A stretch of 64,000 bases of DNA, taken from Phocoena phocoena. Its lineage: Eukaryota; Chordata; Mammalia; Artiodactyla; Phocoenidae. The stretch is taken from the NCBI RefSeq assembly GCF_963924675.1, contig NC_089235.1, positions 62,306,220 to 62,370,219 of the forward strand, written 5' to 3'. This document shows, piece by piece, positions 1 through 12,264 of the stretch. The translations under genes and the position numbers were made by a program. Within the stretch, counting starts at the first letter, position 1. Each line of letters starts with the position of its first letter. A model generated the notes under the pieces. It was given only the letters and a program-made list of their open reading frames with translations. It ran no database searches and was not told the DNA's origin.

Positions 1-487
1 TTCTGCTTCCATCCTTTCAGTTTGAAGAGTTTAATTAGACCATAAGCAACCAGTAGCTCAAATGTTACAGAATCTTCTTGAAAGAAATAATATGACTCTG
101 TCATCTATTTGAAAATGGCTTGGCTGAAAACCAAAACCATTATAATTACATTAAAGTTAAGAAAAACCCACAGTAATTTCCATGAACAGGCAGGATTTAT
201 TTCTGTGTTTCAAGGATACATTAATACTAGACACTACCAAAGTAATGAATTACACTAAGAGGTATAGATGAAAAACGTGAACATCTCCATAGATGAAACA
301 GCAAAAAGGCAAGATTCAGCATTCATTCCTGGTTGAAAAAAAATGCCCAGTAAAAAGTCAAGAATTTATTTTTTAACAGAAAGAGACAATATATCTCAAT
401 CTAACTACTAGCAATATACTTAATGATGAAATATTTGAGGCATTCCTTGTAAAATAATGGTTTTAAAACTCCTGGCCTATATAATTA

Positions 488-493
488 AACACA

Positions 494-538
<45 letters not shown>
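488..538. repeat. CA dinucleotide microsatellite
   Basis: A run of AC repeats with one early interruption (CACAAACAC). Long perfect dinucleotide runs of this kind are usually length-polymorphic in mammals. Confidence 0.97.
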
Positions 539-540
<2 letters not shown>

Positions 541-544
541 TGGT

Positions 545-1400
545 TGCAATTGTCAACCTGGAAAATGCAAGAGATTAAATTGAAAAAATATAGAGTAAGA
601 GTTCAGAATGGTGGCCTACTATAAAATAAATAGATAAAAATCACTATCTTTTCTATATTAAAAAATAATCCAGGTTTCCATTCACAACTGGAATTAAAAA
701 ATTAAGATAACTAGAAATATACCTTGAGATGGAAAAAATGATTTTACCCATGACACTGAATCAGAAACCATAAAGAAAAAGATCAAATCAGATGCCTTGA
801 TTAAAAAAAAAAAAATCTTGACCCAATAAAACAAAATTGAAAGGTCAAAAACAAACTTGAAAAATACTGCAGTATATATGTTAAAATTAATAATATATAA
901 AGAGTTCTTACAAATCAATGAGAAAATGGGTGAAATATATGAACAGGTATTTTATAAAAAGTATAAGTAGCTAACAAACACAAAATGTTACATTTTACTG
1001 ATTATAAAAAAAAATTAAGATGATATTGTGATAATCACATTTTACCTATCAAATCAGGATATGTTGAAAGCAATGAACCCCTGTGATGATGGAAGTGATG
1101 TGATTTGGTACTCATATAAGATGCTGATAGAAGTGGAAATCAGTATAAGGCATTATGTACCTATGTTTTAAAAACCTTTAAAAAACACATCTTGTTTTAC
1201 CCAACAGTTTTACAATTGGGAATTTAGCCAAAGAAATCAATAGTCATGTATTCAAAGAGATGTGAATAAGGATAGTCATTCCAGTGTTACATGTATTAGG
1301 GAAATTTAGAAACAATCTACATTTCCAAATAAAGCTAGATAATAAATTTCTGTAATCAAAATGAGAAAAGATATTTTAAAGTGAAAAGAAAGTGATATGA
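545..1400 (+). mobile_element. Ancient LINE relic (L1M/HAL1-like)
   Basis: A heavily mutated stretch that still resembles the 3' half of old L1-type elements in sense orientation, including a segment near 1310-1350 like the conserved motif around 'aacaacctaaatgtcc'. No open frame survives. Limits and subfamily are uncertain. Confidence 0.5.
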
Positions 1401-1454
1401 AGTGTGATACTTTAGAAGCATTTTCCTAAGATGCTTCTACCATGTTTGATTGTC

Positions 1455-1575
1455 TGTGTGGGCTGAAATCCTGGATCCTGAACTCACTATCTATGTGACT
1501 TGGGAAAACTCTCTCTGCCTTATTTTCTTTATCTGTAAATCAATATTATAATCATACCTACTTCAAAAAATGCCC
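1455..1575 (+). mobile_element. MIR SINE fragment
   Basis: Resembles the MIR core: a 'ctatgtgacttgggaaa' stretch, then a pyrimidine-rich block and 'ttctttatctgtaaa'. Degenerate and partial. Confidence 0.6.
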
Positions 1576-1712
1576 TGGATAGAAGAAAACTTTTGAGATG
1601 TCTTAATTTCTGAGGTAAGGACTCAGAATTTCTCCTCTGTAATGGCTTGCAATAGAATTGTAGTCAAGCACTTGTAGACTGGCCTTTTAAATTAACCCCA
1701 AACATTCACACT

Positions 1713-1790
1713 TCCCCCCCCCTTCTTTCCCTCCCTCCTTCCTTCTTTTCCTTCCTTAATTTCCCCCTTTTTCATTTCTTTCACCTTTTC
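1713..1790. repeat. C/T-rich low-complexity tract
   Basis: Interrupted CCTT/CTTCC repeats beginning with a run of nine or more C residues. Purely compositional. Confidence 0.85.
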
Positions 1791-2390
1791 TTGGAGCTTT
1801 TCTTTTATTGATATTCTAGTGAAAAGGATGAACTTAGAAGAGTTTTAGATTCACACATATGGAGAAAAAAATTATAAGCAAAGATGAAAAGATTAAGGGT
1901 TATTCAGCCCAATGAAGTGAAAGCTCAGTGATGATTTAATAATCGCACAAAGTGGTTTTTCAAATGCTCCTTGATCACTAGAAGAATCGTCCTGTATATC
2001 TATACTTATGACTGGCAAGGGAGTTGTAACTGTCTGATTATAATGCTCATTTCAGGCCAACTTTTGGAATTTATCCATCTGGGAAATTCATTGTGCTATT
2101 TTTGCCTTTCAAAAGAGTCACAGAGTACCTTCTGAACTTCTCGCCCAAATATTTCTAATAATTCTCTTCATTTACAGCATCTTCTCAAAAATCTTTCTTT
2201 TATCAGTGTACATTTTAGAGTGAAATATACAATGCCCTAAGGAATGAGTTACTTCCAGACAATACTAATACATGTTGGCTTCTTTGTCTTAGACGACTGC
2301 ATATAATTTATTTTAAGTCTTCTCAAAATACCTCTGTGTTCTCTGTTTCTAGGACTGCTGTTACATCCCATGTGAAAAGCAGGAAATAAA

Positions 2391-2478
2391 ATGAAGATTT
2401 TTCAGTGCAAGATGCAGCATTGGCTGTTTCCAGCTTTTTTGGCAATTACTTATTTTTGCACCAATGTCCAGGGTCAAG
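2391..2478 (+). CDS. COL14A1: COL14A1 first coding exon: signal peptide
   Basis: The exon begins at 2353 after a polypyrimidine tract and AG (2351-2352), carries a 38-base 5' UTR, and starts translation at ATG 2391. It encodes residues 1-29: a short basic N-region (MKIFQCK), a hydrophobic core (LFPAFLAITYF) and a small-residue end (VQGQ). This is a typical secretory signal peptide, with cleavage inferred near G28/Q29. The donor GTAATG follows at 2479, leaving phase 1. The family's N-terminus (MKIF start, VQGQ end followed by VAPPTR) is recognisable. An A at -3 gives a reasonable initiation context. The ATG is the only candidate that opens into the hydrophobic segment. Confidence 0.94.
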
Positions 2479-2730
2479 GTAATGGAAAAGTTGAATATAA
2501 TCATTAGGGTCTGGGAGTCTGGCCATTTTGGTTCTGATTATCATTTTTTATTTTATTTACCTTAAGAGTGCTTCACTGGTTCAGCTGTGATTTTAGGCAG
2601 GGTCATATGTTGGCTTTTACTCAGTTTCACTAACTGTTTACATTGTAGAAATGTGCCACAACTTTGATGAAGGTTACGACCTCACCAGTGACTGAGCATA
2701 TTAATTTTGTGGCAGCTGGTTAAACAGCTA

Positions 2731-2939
2731 ATTTTTTTTTTTTTTTGGTGGTACGCGGGCCTCTCACTGCTGTGGCCTCTCCCGTCGCGGAGCACAGGCT
2801 CCAGACGCGCAGGCTCAGCGGCCATGGCTCATGGGCCCAGCCGCTCCGCGGCATGTGGGATCTTCCCGGACCGGGGCACAAACCCGTATCCCCTGCATCG
2901 GCAGGTGGACTCTCAACCACTGCGCCACCAGTGAAGCCC
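2731..2939 (-). mobile_element. CHR-2-type SINE (tRNA-Glu-derived)
   Basis: Read on the minus strand, the element starts with the tRNA-derived head (GCTTCACTGGTGGCGCAGTG), passes a degenerate B box and ends in poly-A (poly-T on plus from about 2731). It is flanked by a near-perfect 15-base target-site duplication, AAACAGCTAATTTTT (2722-2736) and AAACAGCTCATTTTT (2940-2954), with one mismatch. The family is characteristic of cetaceans and hippos. Open frames here are fortuitous, owing to the element's GC richness. Confidence 0.93.
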
Positions 2940-3039
2940 AAACAGCTCATTTTTAATGTGCTTCTGAATATGTCATACAAATTTAATCAGCAAAGTCAAA
3001 TTTGCAAAATCAATTCTGTTAATAAGGGGCTATAAGGTG

Positions 3040-4358
3040 TGTATATATGTATCTCGATCATGCCTTGTCTCTTTAAAAGACTGTCAACAAAATATTTCTG
3101 CCACTTCATACCTGGGTGACAGGAAGTGGGCATCCTGGGAAGCATCGAGTGGAAAAGTATAAGAAGCAGAATGGAGGCTTCAGTCTGGTCAGTTCTAAGG
3201 GCCAACTGATTCTGTCTGCACCCCAGGTGTCTTGACATCGCAAGGAGGGCAAAGAAGTTAACAACATTCAGGATTCCTAGGTTAAAGATTAGAAATCTTT
3301 GTAGCATCTTCTACCCAGGCTTTTTTCTTTAAATGTGGTCTGAGTTTATAGCCCACAACATCTTTTCAGTCAATAGGCCAACCTTCTGAACCTCCAGGAG
3401 AAGTAATGAAGATAATATTGACCATGCCCAGATACCAAACACGGACGGTGCTTTAGAACCCATAGTGGCATTGGCTTCAACTGAACTACTCGAGGAAATA
3501 AAGTGTGTAGCAAAGGCAACAACGAAATCCATCAATATTAAACTTTTTTTTAAAAACAATTTACAAATGGTTTATATGACTACAGTCCCATTACAACCAC
3601 TAGCAAAAAACAATGCCACCATTTTCTTTTATCAGTGGACCCCATCTGTTGCCTAGATGCATAAATATTCTGTAATCATTAAAAGAAAATCTTGGTTAGA
3701 CACAAAGTTTATATTTCCTTTAGGTTTTTGCCTTTAGGGGAAAAACACTGAAAAGAAGATATGTTACTTAAGAAAGAAACAGGCCTGAGGTCACAAGTTT
3801 GAACTTCAAAGTTAGCTCCTTTTTCCCTGTATGGAAGGCACTGGGACTTGTGCCAAAGCAAAGGCAGCAAGATTGACAGAAACACTGTAAGTGCAGTGGA
3901 GAAGTAATTGTTCTTATCTCATGGAACAAAAGTGTCTGTATATTTAATACCAGAACCATGATTTTTCTTTTTGCAAGCACAAAGGAGGTGCTTCAATACA
4001 TATACTTAACTCTGTAATAAATATAAATGCTTGCATGAACTTGACTCAAAAGTTAATTGTGTCAGTTAAAATCTTTAAAGACAAAAATTAAGTGTAAAGC
4101 TTGATTTCTGGCACACATCAAGAACCCAGAGCGAGCCAACAAACTCATCTTTTGTGTAGTGAAGTCAGGCTTCCTATGTGGGTTATGGCCGATTACAACA
4201 TTTGTGAATATATAAACATCCCAAATGGGGATTTCGCAAGAAGACCAATGAGGGTCCAGTTGTTATCTTCTTCGACTGCAGGGTTAGCCTTGTTACTGAA
4301 AGTACAGGGGTATTTTTATTTTGTTGTGCTGTATTTTTTGAGAGGGAAGATTCTCTTT
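3040..4358. other. Intronic sequence without recognised feature
   Basis: No repeat family, splice-bounded exon or RNA gene could be recognised. Short open frames (for example 2996-3307 minus, 3465-3656 plus) have no recognisable motifs and no splice or codon-bias support. One could be an old, unrecognised element. Confidence 0.4.
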
Positions 4359-4368
4359 AAACTCAAAG

Positions 4369-7349
4369 AATTTAAAGGATCATGAGAGATTACTACAAGC
4401 AACTATATGCCAATAAAATGGACAACCTGGAAGAAATGGACAAATTCTTAAAGAGCACAACCTTCCGAGACTGAACCAGGAAGAAATAGAAAATATAAAC
4501 AGACCAATCACAAGCACTAAAATTGAGACTGTGATTAAAAATCTCCAACAAACAAAATCCCAGGACCAGATGGCTTCACAGGCGAATTCTATCAAACATT
4601 TAGAGAAGAGCTAACACCTATCCTTCTCAAACACCTATCCTTCTCTCCTTCTCTCACTCCCAAACTCATTCTATGAGGCCATCATTGTGTTGATACCAAA
4701 ACCAGACAAAGATGCAACAAAAAAAGAAAACTACAGGCCAATATCACTGATGAGCATAGATGTAAAAATACTCAACAAAATACTAGCAAACAGAATCCAA
4801 CAGCACATGAAAAGGATCATACACCATGATCAAGTGGGGTCTATCCCAGGAATGCAAGGATTCTTCAATATACGCAAATCAATCAATGTGATACACCATA
4901 CTAACAAACTGAAGGATAAAAACCATAAGATCATTTCAATAGATGCAGAAAAAGTTTTCGACAAAATTCAACACCCATTTATGATAAAAACCCTCTAGAA
5001 AGTGGACATAGAGGGAACTTACCTCAACATAATAAAGGCCATATATGACAAACCCACAGCCAACATCGTTCTCAGTGGTGAAAAACTGAAACCATTTCCA
5101 CTAAGATCAGGAAGAAGACAAGGTTGCCCACTCTCACCAATATTATTCAACATAGTTTTGGAAGTTTTAGCCACAGCACTCAGAGAAGAAAAAGAAATAA
5201 AAGGAATCCAAATTGGAAAAGAAGAAGTAAAACTGTCACTGTTTGCAGATGACATGATACTATATATAGAGAATCCTAAAGATGCATCAGAAAACTACTA
5301 GAGCTAATCAATGAATATGGTAAAGTAGCAGGATACAAAAGTAATGCACAGGAATCTCTTGCATTCCTGTACACTAATGATGAAAAATCTGAAAGAGAAA
5401 TTAAGGAAACACTCCCATTTACCACTGCAACAAAAAGAATAAAGTACCTAGGAATAAACCAACCTAAGGAGACAAAGACCTGTATGCAGAAAACTATAAC
5501 ACACTGATTAAAGAAATTAAAGATGACACAAACAGATGGACAGATATACCATGTTCTTGGATTGGAAGAGTCAACATTGTGAAAATGACTATACTACCCA
5601 AAGCAATCTACAGATTCCATGCAATCCCTATCAAACTACCAATGGCATATTTCACAGAACTAGAACAAAAAATTTCACAATTTCTATGGAAGCACAAAAG
5701 ACCCCAAATAGCCAAAGCAATCTTGAGAAATAGAAACGGAGCTGTAGGAATCAGGTTCCCTAACTTCAGACTATACTACAAAGCTACATTAATCAAGACA
5801 GTATGGTACTGGCACAAAAACAGAAATATAAATCAGTGGAACAGGATAGAAAGCCCAGAGATAAACCCACACACATATGGTCACCTTATCTTTTATAAAG
5901 GAGGCAAGAATATACAATGGAGAAAAGACAGCCTCTTCAATAAGTGGTACTGGGAAAACTGGACAGCTACATGTAAAAGAATGAAATTAGAACACTCACT
6001 AAAACCATACACAAAAATAAACTCAAAATGGATTAAAGACCTAAATATAAGGCCAGACACTATAAAGCTGTTAGAAGAAAACATAGGCAGAACACTCTAT
6101 GACATAAATCACAGCAAGATCCTTTTTAACCCACCTCTTAGAGAAATGGAAATAAAAACAAAAATAAACAAATGGGACCTAATGAAACTTAAAAGCTTTT
6201 GCACAACAAAGGAAACTATAAACAAGCCAAATAGACAGCCCTCAGAATGGGAGAAAATATTTGCAAATGATGCAACTGGCCAAGGATTAATCTCCAAAAT
6301 TTACAAGCAGCTCATGCAGCTCAATATCAGAAAAACAAACAACCCAGTCTAAAAATGGGCAGAAGACCTAAATAGACATTTCTCCAAAGAAGATATACAG
6401 ATTGCCAACAAACACATGAATAATCATTCACATCAATAATCACTAGAGAAATGCAAATCAAAACTACAATGAGGTATCACCTCACACTAGGCAGAATGGC
6501 CATCATCAAAAAATCTACAAACAATAAATGCTGGAGAGGGTGTGGAGAAAGGGGAACCCTCTTGCCCTATTGTGGGGAATGGAAATTGATACAGCCACTA
6601 TGGAGAACAGTGTGGAGGTTCCTCAAAAAACTAAAAATAGAACTACCATACGACCCAGCAATCCCACTAGTGGACATATATCTTGAGAAGACCATAATTC
6701 AAAAAGAGTCACATACCACAATGTTCACTGCAGCTCTATTTACAGTAGCCAGGACATGGAAGCAATCTAAGTGTCTACTGACAGATGAATGGATAAGGAA
6801 GATGTGGCACATATATACAATGGAATATTACTCAGCCATAAAAAGAAATGAAATTGAGTTATTTGTAGTGAGGTGGATGGACCTAGAGACTGTCATACAG
6901 AGTGAAGTAAGTCAGAAAGAGAAAAACAAATACCATGTGCTAACACATATATATGGAATCTAAAAAAAAAAAAAGTGGTTCTGAGGAACCTAGGGGCAGG
7001 ACAGGAATAAAGATTCAGACATAGAGAATGGACTTGAGGACACAGGGAGGGGGAAGGGTAAGCTGGGACGAAGTGAGAGAGTGGCATGGACATATATATA
7101 TACACTACCAAATGTAAAATAGATCACTAGTGGGAAGCTGCCGCATAGCACAGGGAGATCAGCTTGGTGCTTTGTGTCCACCTAGAGGGGTGGTCTAGGC
7201 AGGGTGGGAGAGAGATGCAAGAGGGAAGAGATATGGGGATGTATGTATAGGTATAGCTGATTCACTTTGTTATACAGCAGAAACTAACACACCATTGTAA
7301 AGCAATTATACTCCAATAAAGATGTTAAAAAAATAAAATTAAATTAAAA
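4369..7349 (+). mobile_element. L1 retrotransposon, 5'-truncated, about 3.0 kb (copy 1)
   Basis: Contains ORF2 from the region before the reverse-transcriptase domain to the 3' end, then a 3' UTR, an AATAAA signal and an A-rich tail (about 7315-7349). The RT active-site motif FADDM is readable at about 5245-5259. The C-terminal ORF2 segment ending in ...[16 protein letters not shown] lies at 6451-6963. It is dead: an in-frame TAG at 4996-4998, one-base deletions near 5285 and 5476 and other shifts split ORF2 into frames at 4687-4998, 5002-5301, 5579-6352 and 6451-6963. A local duplication of 'acacctatccttctc' lies at about 4615-4650. Possible imperfect duplication of the target: AAACTCAAAG (4359-4368) and AAACTCAGAG (7350-7359). 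Part of it (5010-5866) is nearly identical to copy 3. Confidence 0.95.
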
Positions 7350-7674
7350 AAACTCAGAGTTTCACTGCAATCATTCTCATCAAAATCAAATCTCGTAGGC
7401 AGAAAAGGAATGTTTATGTCTTCTGTCAAAGACTCATTGTTATCAGGTACTTAAGAAATTTTATTAATACGAATATGTATTAAAGGACTAATTTTCTGCC
7501 CTCCCTTCCTTCCTTCCTTTCTTTCACTTCAGTTCAACTCACCTCATCTGAAATCTTTCTAAAGGAATACTCTCGTTAATTTTTGAAACACTACTTTTTC
7601 AAAGGAACACTGAAATGAAGATCTTCTGTTCTTCCCTACTCATGATCACCTCCCTTCTCACTTTTCTTTTTTTT

Positions 7675-7998
7675 TATATAAATTTATTGATTTATTGGCT
7701 GAGTTGTGTCTTTGTTGCTGTGCACGGGCTTTCTGTAATTGCAGTGAGCAAGGGCTACTCTTCGTTGCAGTGCGTGGGCTTCTCATTGTGGTGGCTTCTC
7801 TTGTTGCAGAGCACGGGCTCTAGGCACACGGGCTTCGGTAGTTGTGGCTCATGGGCTGTAGAGTGCCGGCTCCGTAGTTGTGGCGCATGGTCTTAGTTGC
7901 TCTGTGGCATGTGGGATCTCCTGGACCAGAGCTCGAACCCCTGTCCCCTGCATTGGCAGGCAGATTCTTAACCACTGCGCCACCAGGGAAGTCTGCCT
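7675..7998 (-). mobile_element. CHR-1-type SINE (long tRNA-Glu-derived form)
   Basis: On the minus strand it starts at about 7995 with the CTTCCCTGGTGGCGCAGTGG head, followed by a B-box-like GGTTCGAGC and several repeats of a GTTG(T)GGC-type motif in the body, ending in an A/T-rich tail near 7675. It is longer and more diverged than the CHR-2 copies. No clear target duplication. Confidence 0.85.
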
Positions 7999-7999
7999 C

Positions 8000-9690
8000 T
8001 TGCTTCTCTAACAGTCTCTTGGTTTTCGTCCAAGGAACAACACTCCCTCCGCCACCACACAGAGCCTTGGCTGCTGTATCCACCAGACTTCCTCTCTGGG
8101 CTAAGGGGTGAGAAAATGACTCAAACCCGTCAGGCCAACTCTCCCAAGAATCTGAAACTTGTGTCCAGTGATGGAAGGATGGAAAATAGCTCCAGTCATT
8201 TCATTCCAAAGACATGCCCTAAGAAAATATGGTCACTAGTTCCTAGAAACTGTATCCAGAGTGTTCCCAGATTCCTATACTTTCAAAGCCTGTTTAACTT
8301 TTACTATAATTATATGACCTACTTCATTATCTACCAGCAAATACATTTTTTGCTTAAATTGGCCAGAGAAAGTTTCTTTTATTTGCAACCAAAAATCCCT
8401 GACTGATAGAAATGAAGCAGTATGGGCACTGAGAGTGTTTTCCCCTTCAAAACATAGTTTAGGGTGCTATACTGGTGGAATAAACTATTATATTTATTAA
8501 GCAAAAAACTTTTAAACAGCAAAGAAGTATTTGTATTATATTTCCAAGTGGTCTTAAAAACCACAAACAAATAACAGAAGACCTTAACTTTTTATCTCAG
8601 TCATTTTTTAATTAAATGTATTGGTAAATGTATTAAAAGTATTGTTTTAGAAATAGGAGAAATTAAAATTTGAGGGAAATTTACTCTGGGATATGCTAGA
8701 GAGTTCTTTTTATCTTGCTTAGAATCTAAAATGTTATAATCTCATGATCTATTACAAAGATGGTGAAAACTAGTAAAGAAAATATTCTCAAACTTCCAAA
8801 TATATTTGACTACTAATAACAGCAAAAAGTATGGGTAAATGTGTTAACACAGAGGTCTCTATAAAATGAAATCTAGCTCCTATGCAAAGTCTCAAATGTA
8901 TATGCTTTGAAGTTTTTAAGTGACAGCTACTTTATCTTTAGTGTTTCTTTTTGTAACCATCCAAAACAAACACTGCTAGAACCAAGTATAGATTTACTGT
9001 GAAGTTCTGAGACAGTATTGGTGCCACCATTCTGTCATGCTATACATATTTTTTCCCTACAACCAACACACCATTATATTCTCTGTGTTCCAATTCATTT
9101 AATAACTTGTCTTGAAAAGAAAATACTGGAATAATCCAGATATAAACAGTTATTTGGGTCAATGGAGGTTCACATTCTCTGTAGAGGGAAAGTTAAGAAT
9201 TACATGGAGAGACTAAGAGGTAAAGTGCATTAGGTTATTAGGAGGAGAGAGTTAGTTTCCTGTATGCCTTTTAATACTGACTGTATTAGTTCTCTATTGC
9301 TGCTGTAACAAATTATAACAAAACCAGTGCTTAAAACAAGACAGAATTTTTCTTCCCAACTGATCCCTATGTGTTGCAGGAAGTAGTTGGAAGTATGGTC
9401 ATTAACTCCAAGTGTTTTAAAACTATTTGACCATGCAAAGAGTCAAGTTCCATTCCTTTCCAAACAAGTGAGCCTCACTTTGAAGGGCGTGCTGTTTCTT
9501 GCATCTGACTTTTCTACAGCCTTAAATTCCAAACATTAGACATTAGCACTCCTTAAGCACTTTATCACATTTAGACTTCCTTGCTCTACTGATGAATGAC
9601 TCTTTCAGCACCAACACTGCCATTTTTTCAGGATTACCATGTTTATCTAGTAATGTCACTTTGCACACTTTATATATATTGTGCACTTAT
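8000..9690. other. Intronic sequence, mostly unassigned
   Basis: No exon or RNA gene recognised. A short stretch at about 9285-9345 resembles the end of an old LTR or LINE repeat ('tgtattagttctctattgctgctgtaacaaa'-like, seen in degraded form) but is too short to assign. The rest looks like old intron sequence. Confidence 0.4.
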
Positions 9691-9692
9691 TT

Positions 9693-9916
9693 CAGAGGTT
9701 AGCATACTGTTTCTGCAAAAGGCCAGATAGTAAATATTCCAGGCATTGTGGGCTATATGGTATCTATCACAACTACTCAACTTTGCCATTGCAGTTTGAA
9801 ATAAGCCACAGACAATATGTAAACAAATCAGCATGGCTGTGTTCCAATAAAACTTTATTTATAAAAGCAGGCAATGGGCCAGATTTGGCCCATGAGTGGT
9901 AGTTTGCCAACCCTTG
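9693..9916 (+). mobile_element. Non-autonomous hAT-type DNA transposon relic
   Basis: The ends form a terminal inverted repeat: the right end GTTTGCCAACCCTTG is the complement of the left end with mismatches (CAGAGGTTAGCATAC). The interior (GGCCAGATAGTAAATATT, then ACTACTCAACT and AATAAAACTTTATTTATA) matches the widespread mammalian short hAT-Charlie-like family; I do not assign the exact name. A second copy lies inverted at 28166-28388. Confidence 0.8.
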
Positions 9917-9964
9917 ATATACTTTATAAGAATTAGCAGAAATCAAAAATAAAAGTGCAGATCC

Positions 9965-10085
9965 GAGACTTCCCTGGTGACCTACTGGTTAGGATTCTGG
10001 GCTTTCACTGCAGTGGCCTGGGTTTAATCCCTGGCCTGGGAAGATCCCACAAGCTGTGAAGTGTGGCCAAAAAAAAGAAAAAAAC
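9965..10085 (+). mobile_element. Short CHR-type SINE (CHRS-like)
   Basis: A tRNA-Glu-derived head (GACTTCCCTGGTGACC) followed by GTTTAATCCCTGGCC and AAGATCCCACAAGC, ending 'gtggcc' and an A-rich tail. Flanked by AAAAGTGCAGATCC (9951-9964) and AAAAATGCAGATCC (10086-10099), a 14-base target duplication with one mismatch. Confidence 0.9.
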
Positions 10086-10186
10086 AAAAATGCAGATCCC
10101 AGTAATACAAATAGTAGATTTCAAAAACTAAGTTCAATTAAAACAAAGCTAGAAATCATTAGAAATGCTTAAAAATACACACCAGA

Positions 10187-10389
10187 GGGGCTTCCCTGGT
10201 GGCGCAGTGCTTGAGAGTACGCCTGCCGATGCAGGTGACACAGGTTCGTGACCCGGTCCAGGAAGATCCCACATGCCGCAGAGCGGCTGGGCCCGTGAGC
10301 CATGGCTGCTGAGCCTGCGTGTCCGGAGCCTGTGCTCCGCGACGGGAGAGGCCACAACAGTGAGAGGACCTAGTACCGAAAAAAAAAAA
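10187..10389 (+). mobile_element. CHR-2-type SINE, full-length
   Basis: Begins GGGGCTTCCCTGGTGGCGCA and ends in poly-A at about 10380-10389. It lies between perfect copies of ACACACCAGA (10177-10186 and 10391-10400). The intact duplication and low divergence suggest a fairly recent insertion. Overlapping minus-strand open frames are artefacts. Confidence 0.95.
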
Positions 10390-10399
10390 CACACACCAG

Positions 10400-10980
10400 A
10401 AGCCTCTGTCAGGCCTTTAGTAACCTTTATACTGTGTACTCAGTTTTTTTAAAAAGGAGCAAAAATTAGGACCTTGCGATAAGCTTGGCCAAGGATGTCT
10501 ACCAGCCCACTGGCAAGATTTGGCTCAGAAACTGGATGTGTTGTTTAACATTTAAAAACGTTTATTTTTAATTTTCTGCCATAAGTAATAAGAACCTATC
10601 TATAAATACATTTTTCTCCCCAGGTTCCAGTCGAAGCCAAACAGTAATAGTCTCTGTTCATCCAAATGTTAGGTTTAGCCAACTTCCTTTTCTAGTTCAA
10701 CATAGCAGTTCTTATGATAAATCCATATTTTCCCATAAGCCAGAGAAATGTAGACTTTTTCATTCATGTCATATTGAGAATGGGAAGCTTGTGTTTTTGT
10801 TTTGTGTGACTAGCATCCTCTGCTAAGAGGTAGTAAATGGCAAGTAGAGAGAGAATACTCTTAAGATTGTGTTCTTCAGTTCTTGCTGATTTCAGATGAG
10901 TGGAGAGTTTGTAGTGTTAAATTACTCATTCTTCTAGCTAAGTGAAGGGTGACTTCTTAATATAAATCTTCTCCCGAAGA
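10400..10980. other. Intronic sequence without recognised feature
   Basis: No exon, repeat or RNA gene recognised. Base composition resembles the surrounding intron. Confidence 0.4.
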
Positions 10981-11130
10981 AACAGAGCATTTTGTTTGAG
11001 GTCAGAGAGTGTCGTGCACCAGTATGTGAACTTGGATGAATCTCTTAGCTTCTCCTTGTATCCCTTATATATAAAATTGGGATAGCAATGTATTTTTGTG
11101 AATATTAAATAAGCTTTTGAGATCATCCAT
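10980..11130 (+). mobile_element. MIR-like SINE fragment
   Basis: Carries the order 'gaacttggatgaatctctta' (like the MIR 'gaccttgggcaagtcactta'), a pyrimidine-rich stretch, 'aaaattgggatagcaatg', and 'gtgaatattaaat'. Diverged. Confidence 0.6.
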
Positions 11131-11144
11131 TAGATGAAGTAAAG

Positions 11145-11350
11145 GAGGAGGGGAACAAACATTTATTGGCCACCTATCATAATGCGTTATATCCGTTATC
11201 TTCTTTAACATTTTCACTTATCCTGTGCAGAAGGTATTGCTGTCACCTTTTCTAAAGATAAGTCGTTGGAAGAAACAATCACTTGCTCAAGCTTATTCAT
11301 CTAATAAGTGACAGAACTGGGAATCAAACTAATGTCCAAACCCCTTATTA
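11145..11350 (-). mobile_element. MIR SINE
   Basis: Reads as MIR in antisense: 'aacatttattggccacctat' at the left, 'ttgctcaagcttattcatct' in the centre, then 'agtgacagaactgggaatca'. Confidence 0.7.
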
Positions 11351-11359
11351 TGCTATATA

Positions 11360-12264
11360 CCTACTAAAAAGAATGTTTGTTTCCTTCCCCAGACTCTGTG
11401 TCCTAAAGTGGGAAAGAAAGGCCAGGCATAAAAGTGGGTAATAAGTGCTAACTTTTCTGTTAAGCATTAAATTTTCTTTTGTGACAAACTAATTTATATA
11501 TTATATAGTAAAAATCTTCTTACGAAAATATTTCTTTAGAAATTCTGGAGCACTGCTGTAGAGCTCCAAAAATATGTTTTGAAGTTTGAATGACTTACAC
11601 AAAAAGTAATATAGACCGACCTATTTTGTGAACTATCGGGAAAGATTAAATATGCTGGGATGATTCATGACCATGTGCTGTGTGTCTTTCTGAAAGATAT
11701 AAATCAGCTACACGTGAAGAATGAATTCAAGTTTATAAAGAAATTATCTTTTATTATTATTTTTTATTTTGGTCCTTTACAATCTCTTTCTCAAAATGTT
11801 TTTAAATGAAGATCTTATTACTATAATATGTCTGTAATGACCTTAAATTATCATATCATAAAAAGTAGTTAATATAGTGAAAAACCTAAAGGCATAAAAC
11901 AGATCCCACTAGAGTAGATTACAAAAGCTTTCGTATTCCAAGTACAAAAATTCATCCTTATAACATAATAAAAACATTTTACAAGGTTGGCTTCAATTAT
12001 TAAGCTGGACTAAGGTATTAAATTCTAACCCTAAGTCATAGTTCTTTGTCACAAGATCAGTACTACTTGGCCAATGCTTATCTCCTGAGTAAGAAACAAA
12101 TGCCTTTGAGTTTGTGTTATTTTGCAAACTGATCAACTCACTAACACAGTTGTAGAAAGAACATGAAGTCTTGCATATTCGGATTACATTACTTTGTCTT
12201 TTCAACTTAACAGTGGAAGTTTAAAAGTTTCAAAATTAAAAAAAGTTTTGTTTTTCCTTTTCAG
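11360..12264. other. Intronic sequence before exon at 12265
   Basis: AT-rich; nothing named. The last 30 bases include the polypyrimidine tract and CAG acceptor of the next COL14A1 exon. Confidence 0.5.

Larger units (their letters stand above)
1..2352. other. Non-coding, upstream of first coding exon (probably intron 1)
   Basis: AT-rich sequence without a recognisable gene. It contains a CA microsatellite (about 488-538), an old LINE relic (about 545-1400), a MIR-like stretch (about 1455-1575) and a C/T-rich tract (about 1713-1790). The rest shows nothing I can name. No CpG-rich promoter is visible, which fits an intron better than a transcription start. Confidence 0.5.

Noticed and set aside
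1..2352. The non-coding first exon or promoter of COL14A1
   Set aside because: No CpG-rich block, TATA element or splice donor context stood out. Cannot be supported.
2720..3035. GC-rich frames on both strands
   Set aside because: They lie on a CHR-2 SINE, whose composition lacks stops by chance; similar frames recur at every CHR-2 copy (10149-10394, 16168-16605, 41580-41886).
3465..3656. Small plus-strand frame as a coding exon or pseudogene
   Set aside because: No recognisable protein, and no splice sites fitting the phase-1 pattern of COL14A1.
4687..6963. Several long open frames as possible genes
   Set aside because: They are fragments of L1 ORF2 (RT and C-terminal regions) broken by stops and frameshifts, and carry no splice structure.
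10187..10389. A functional tRNA gene (tRNA-Glu-like head in the SINEs)
   Set aside because: Only degenerate A/B-box-like motifs remain, with no complete cloverleaf; these are SINE heads.
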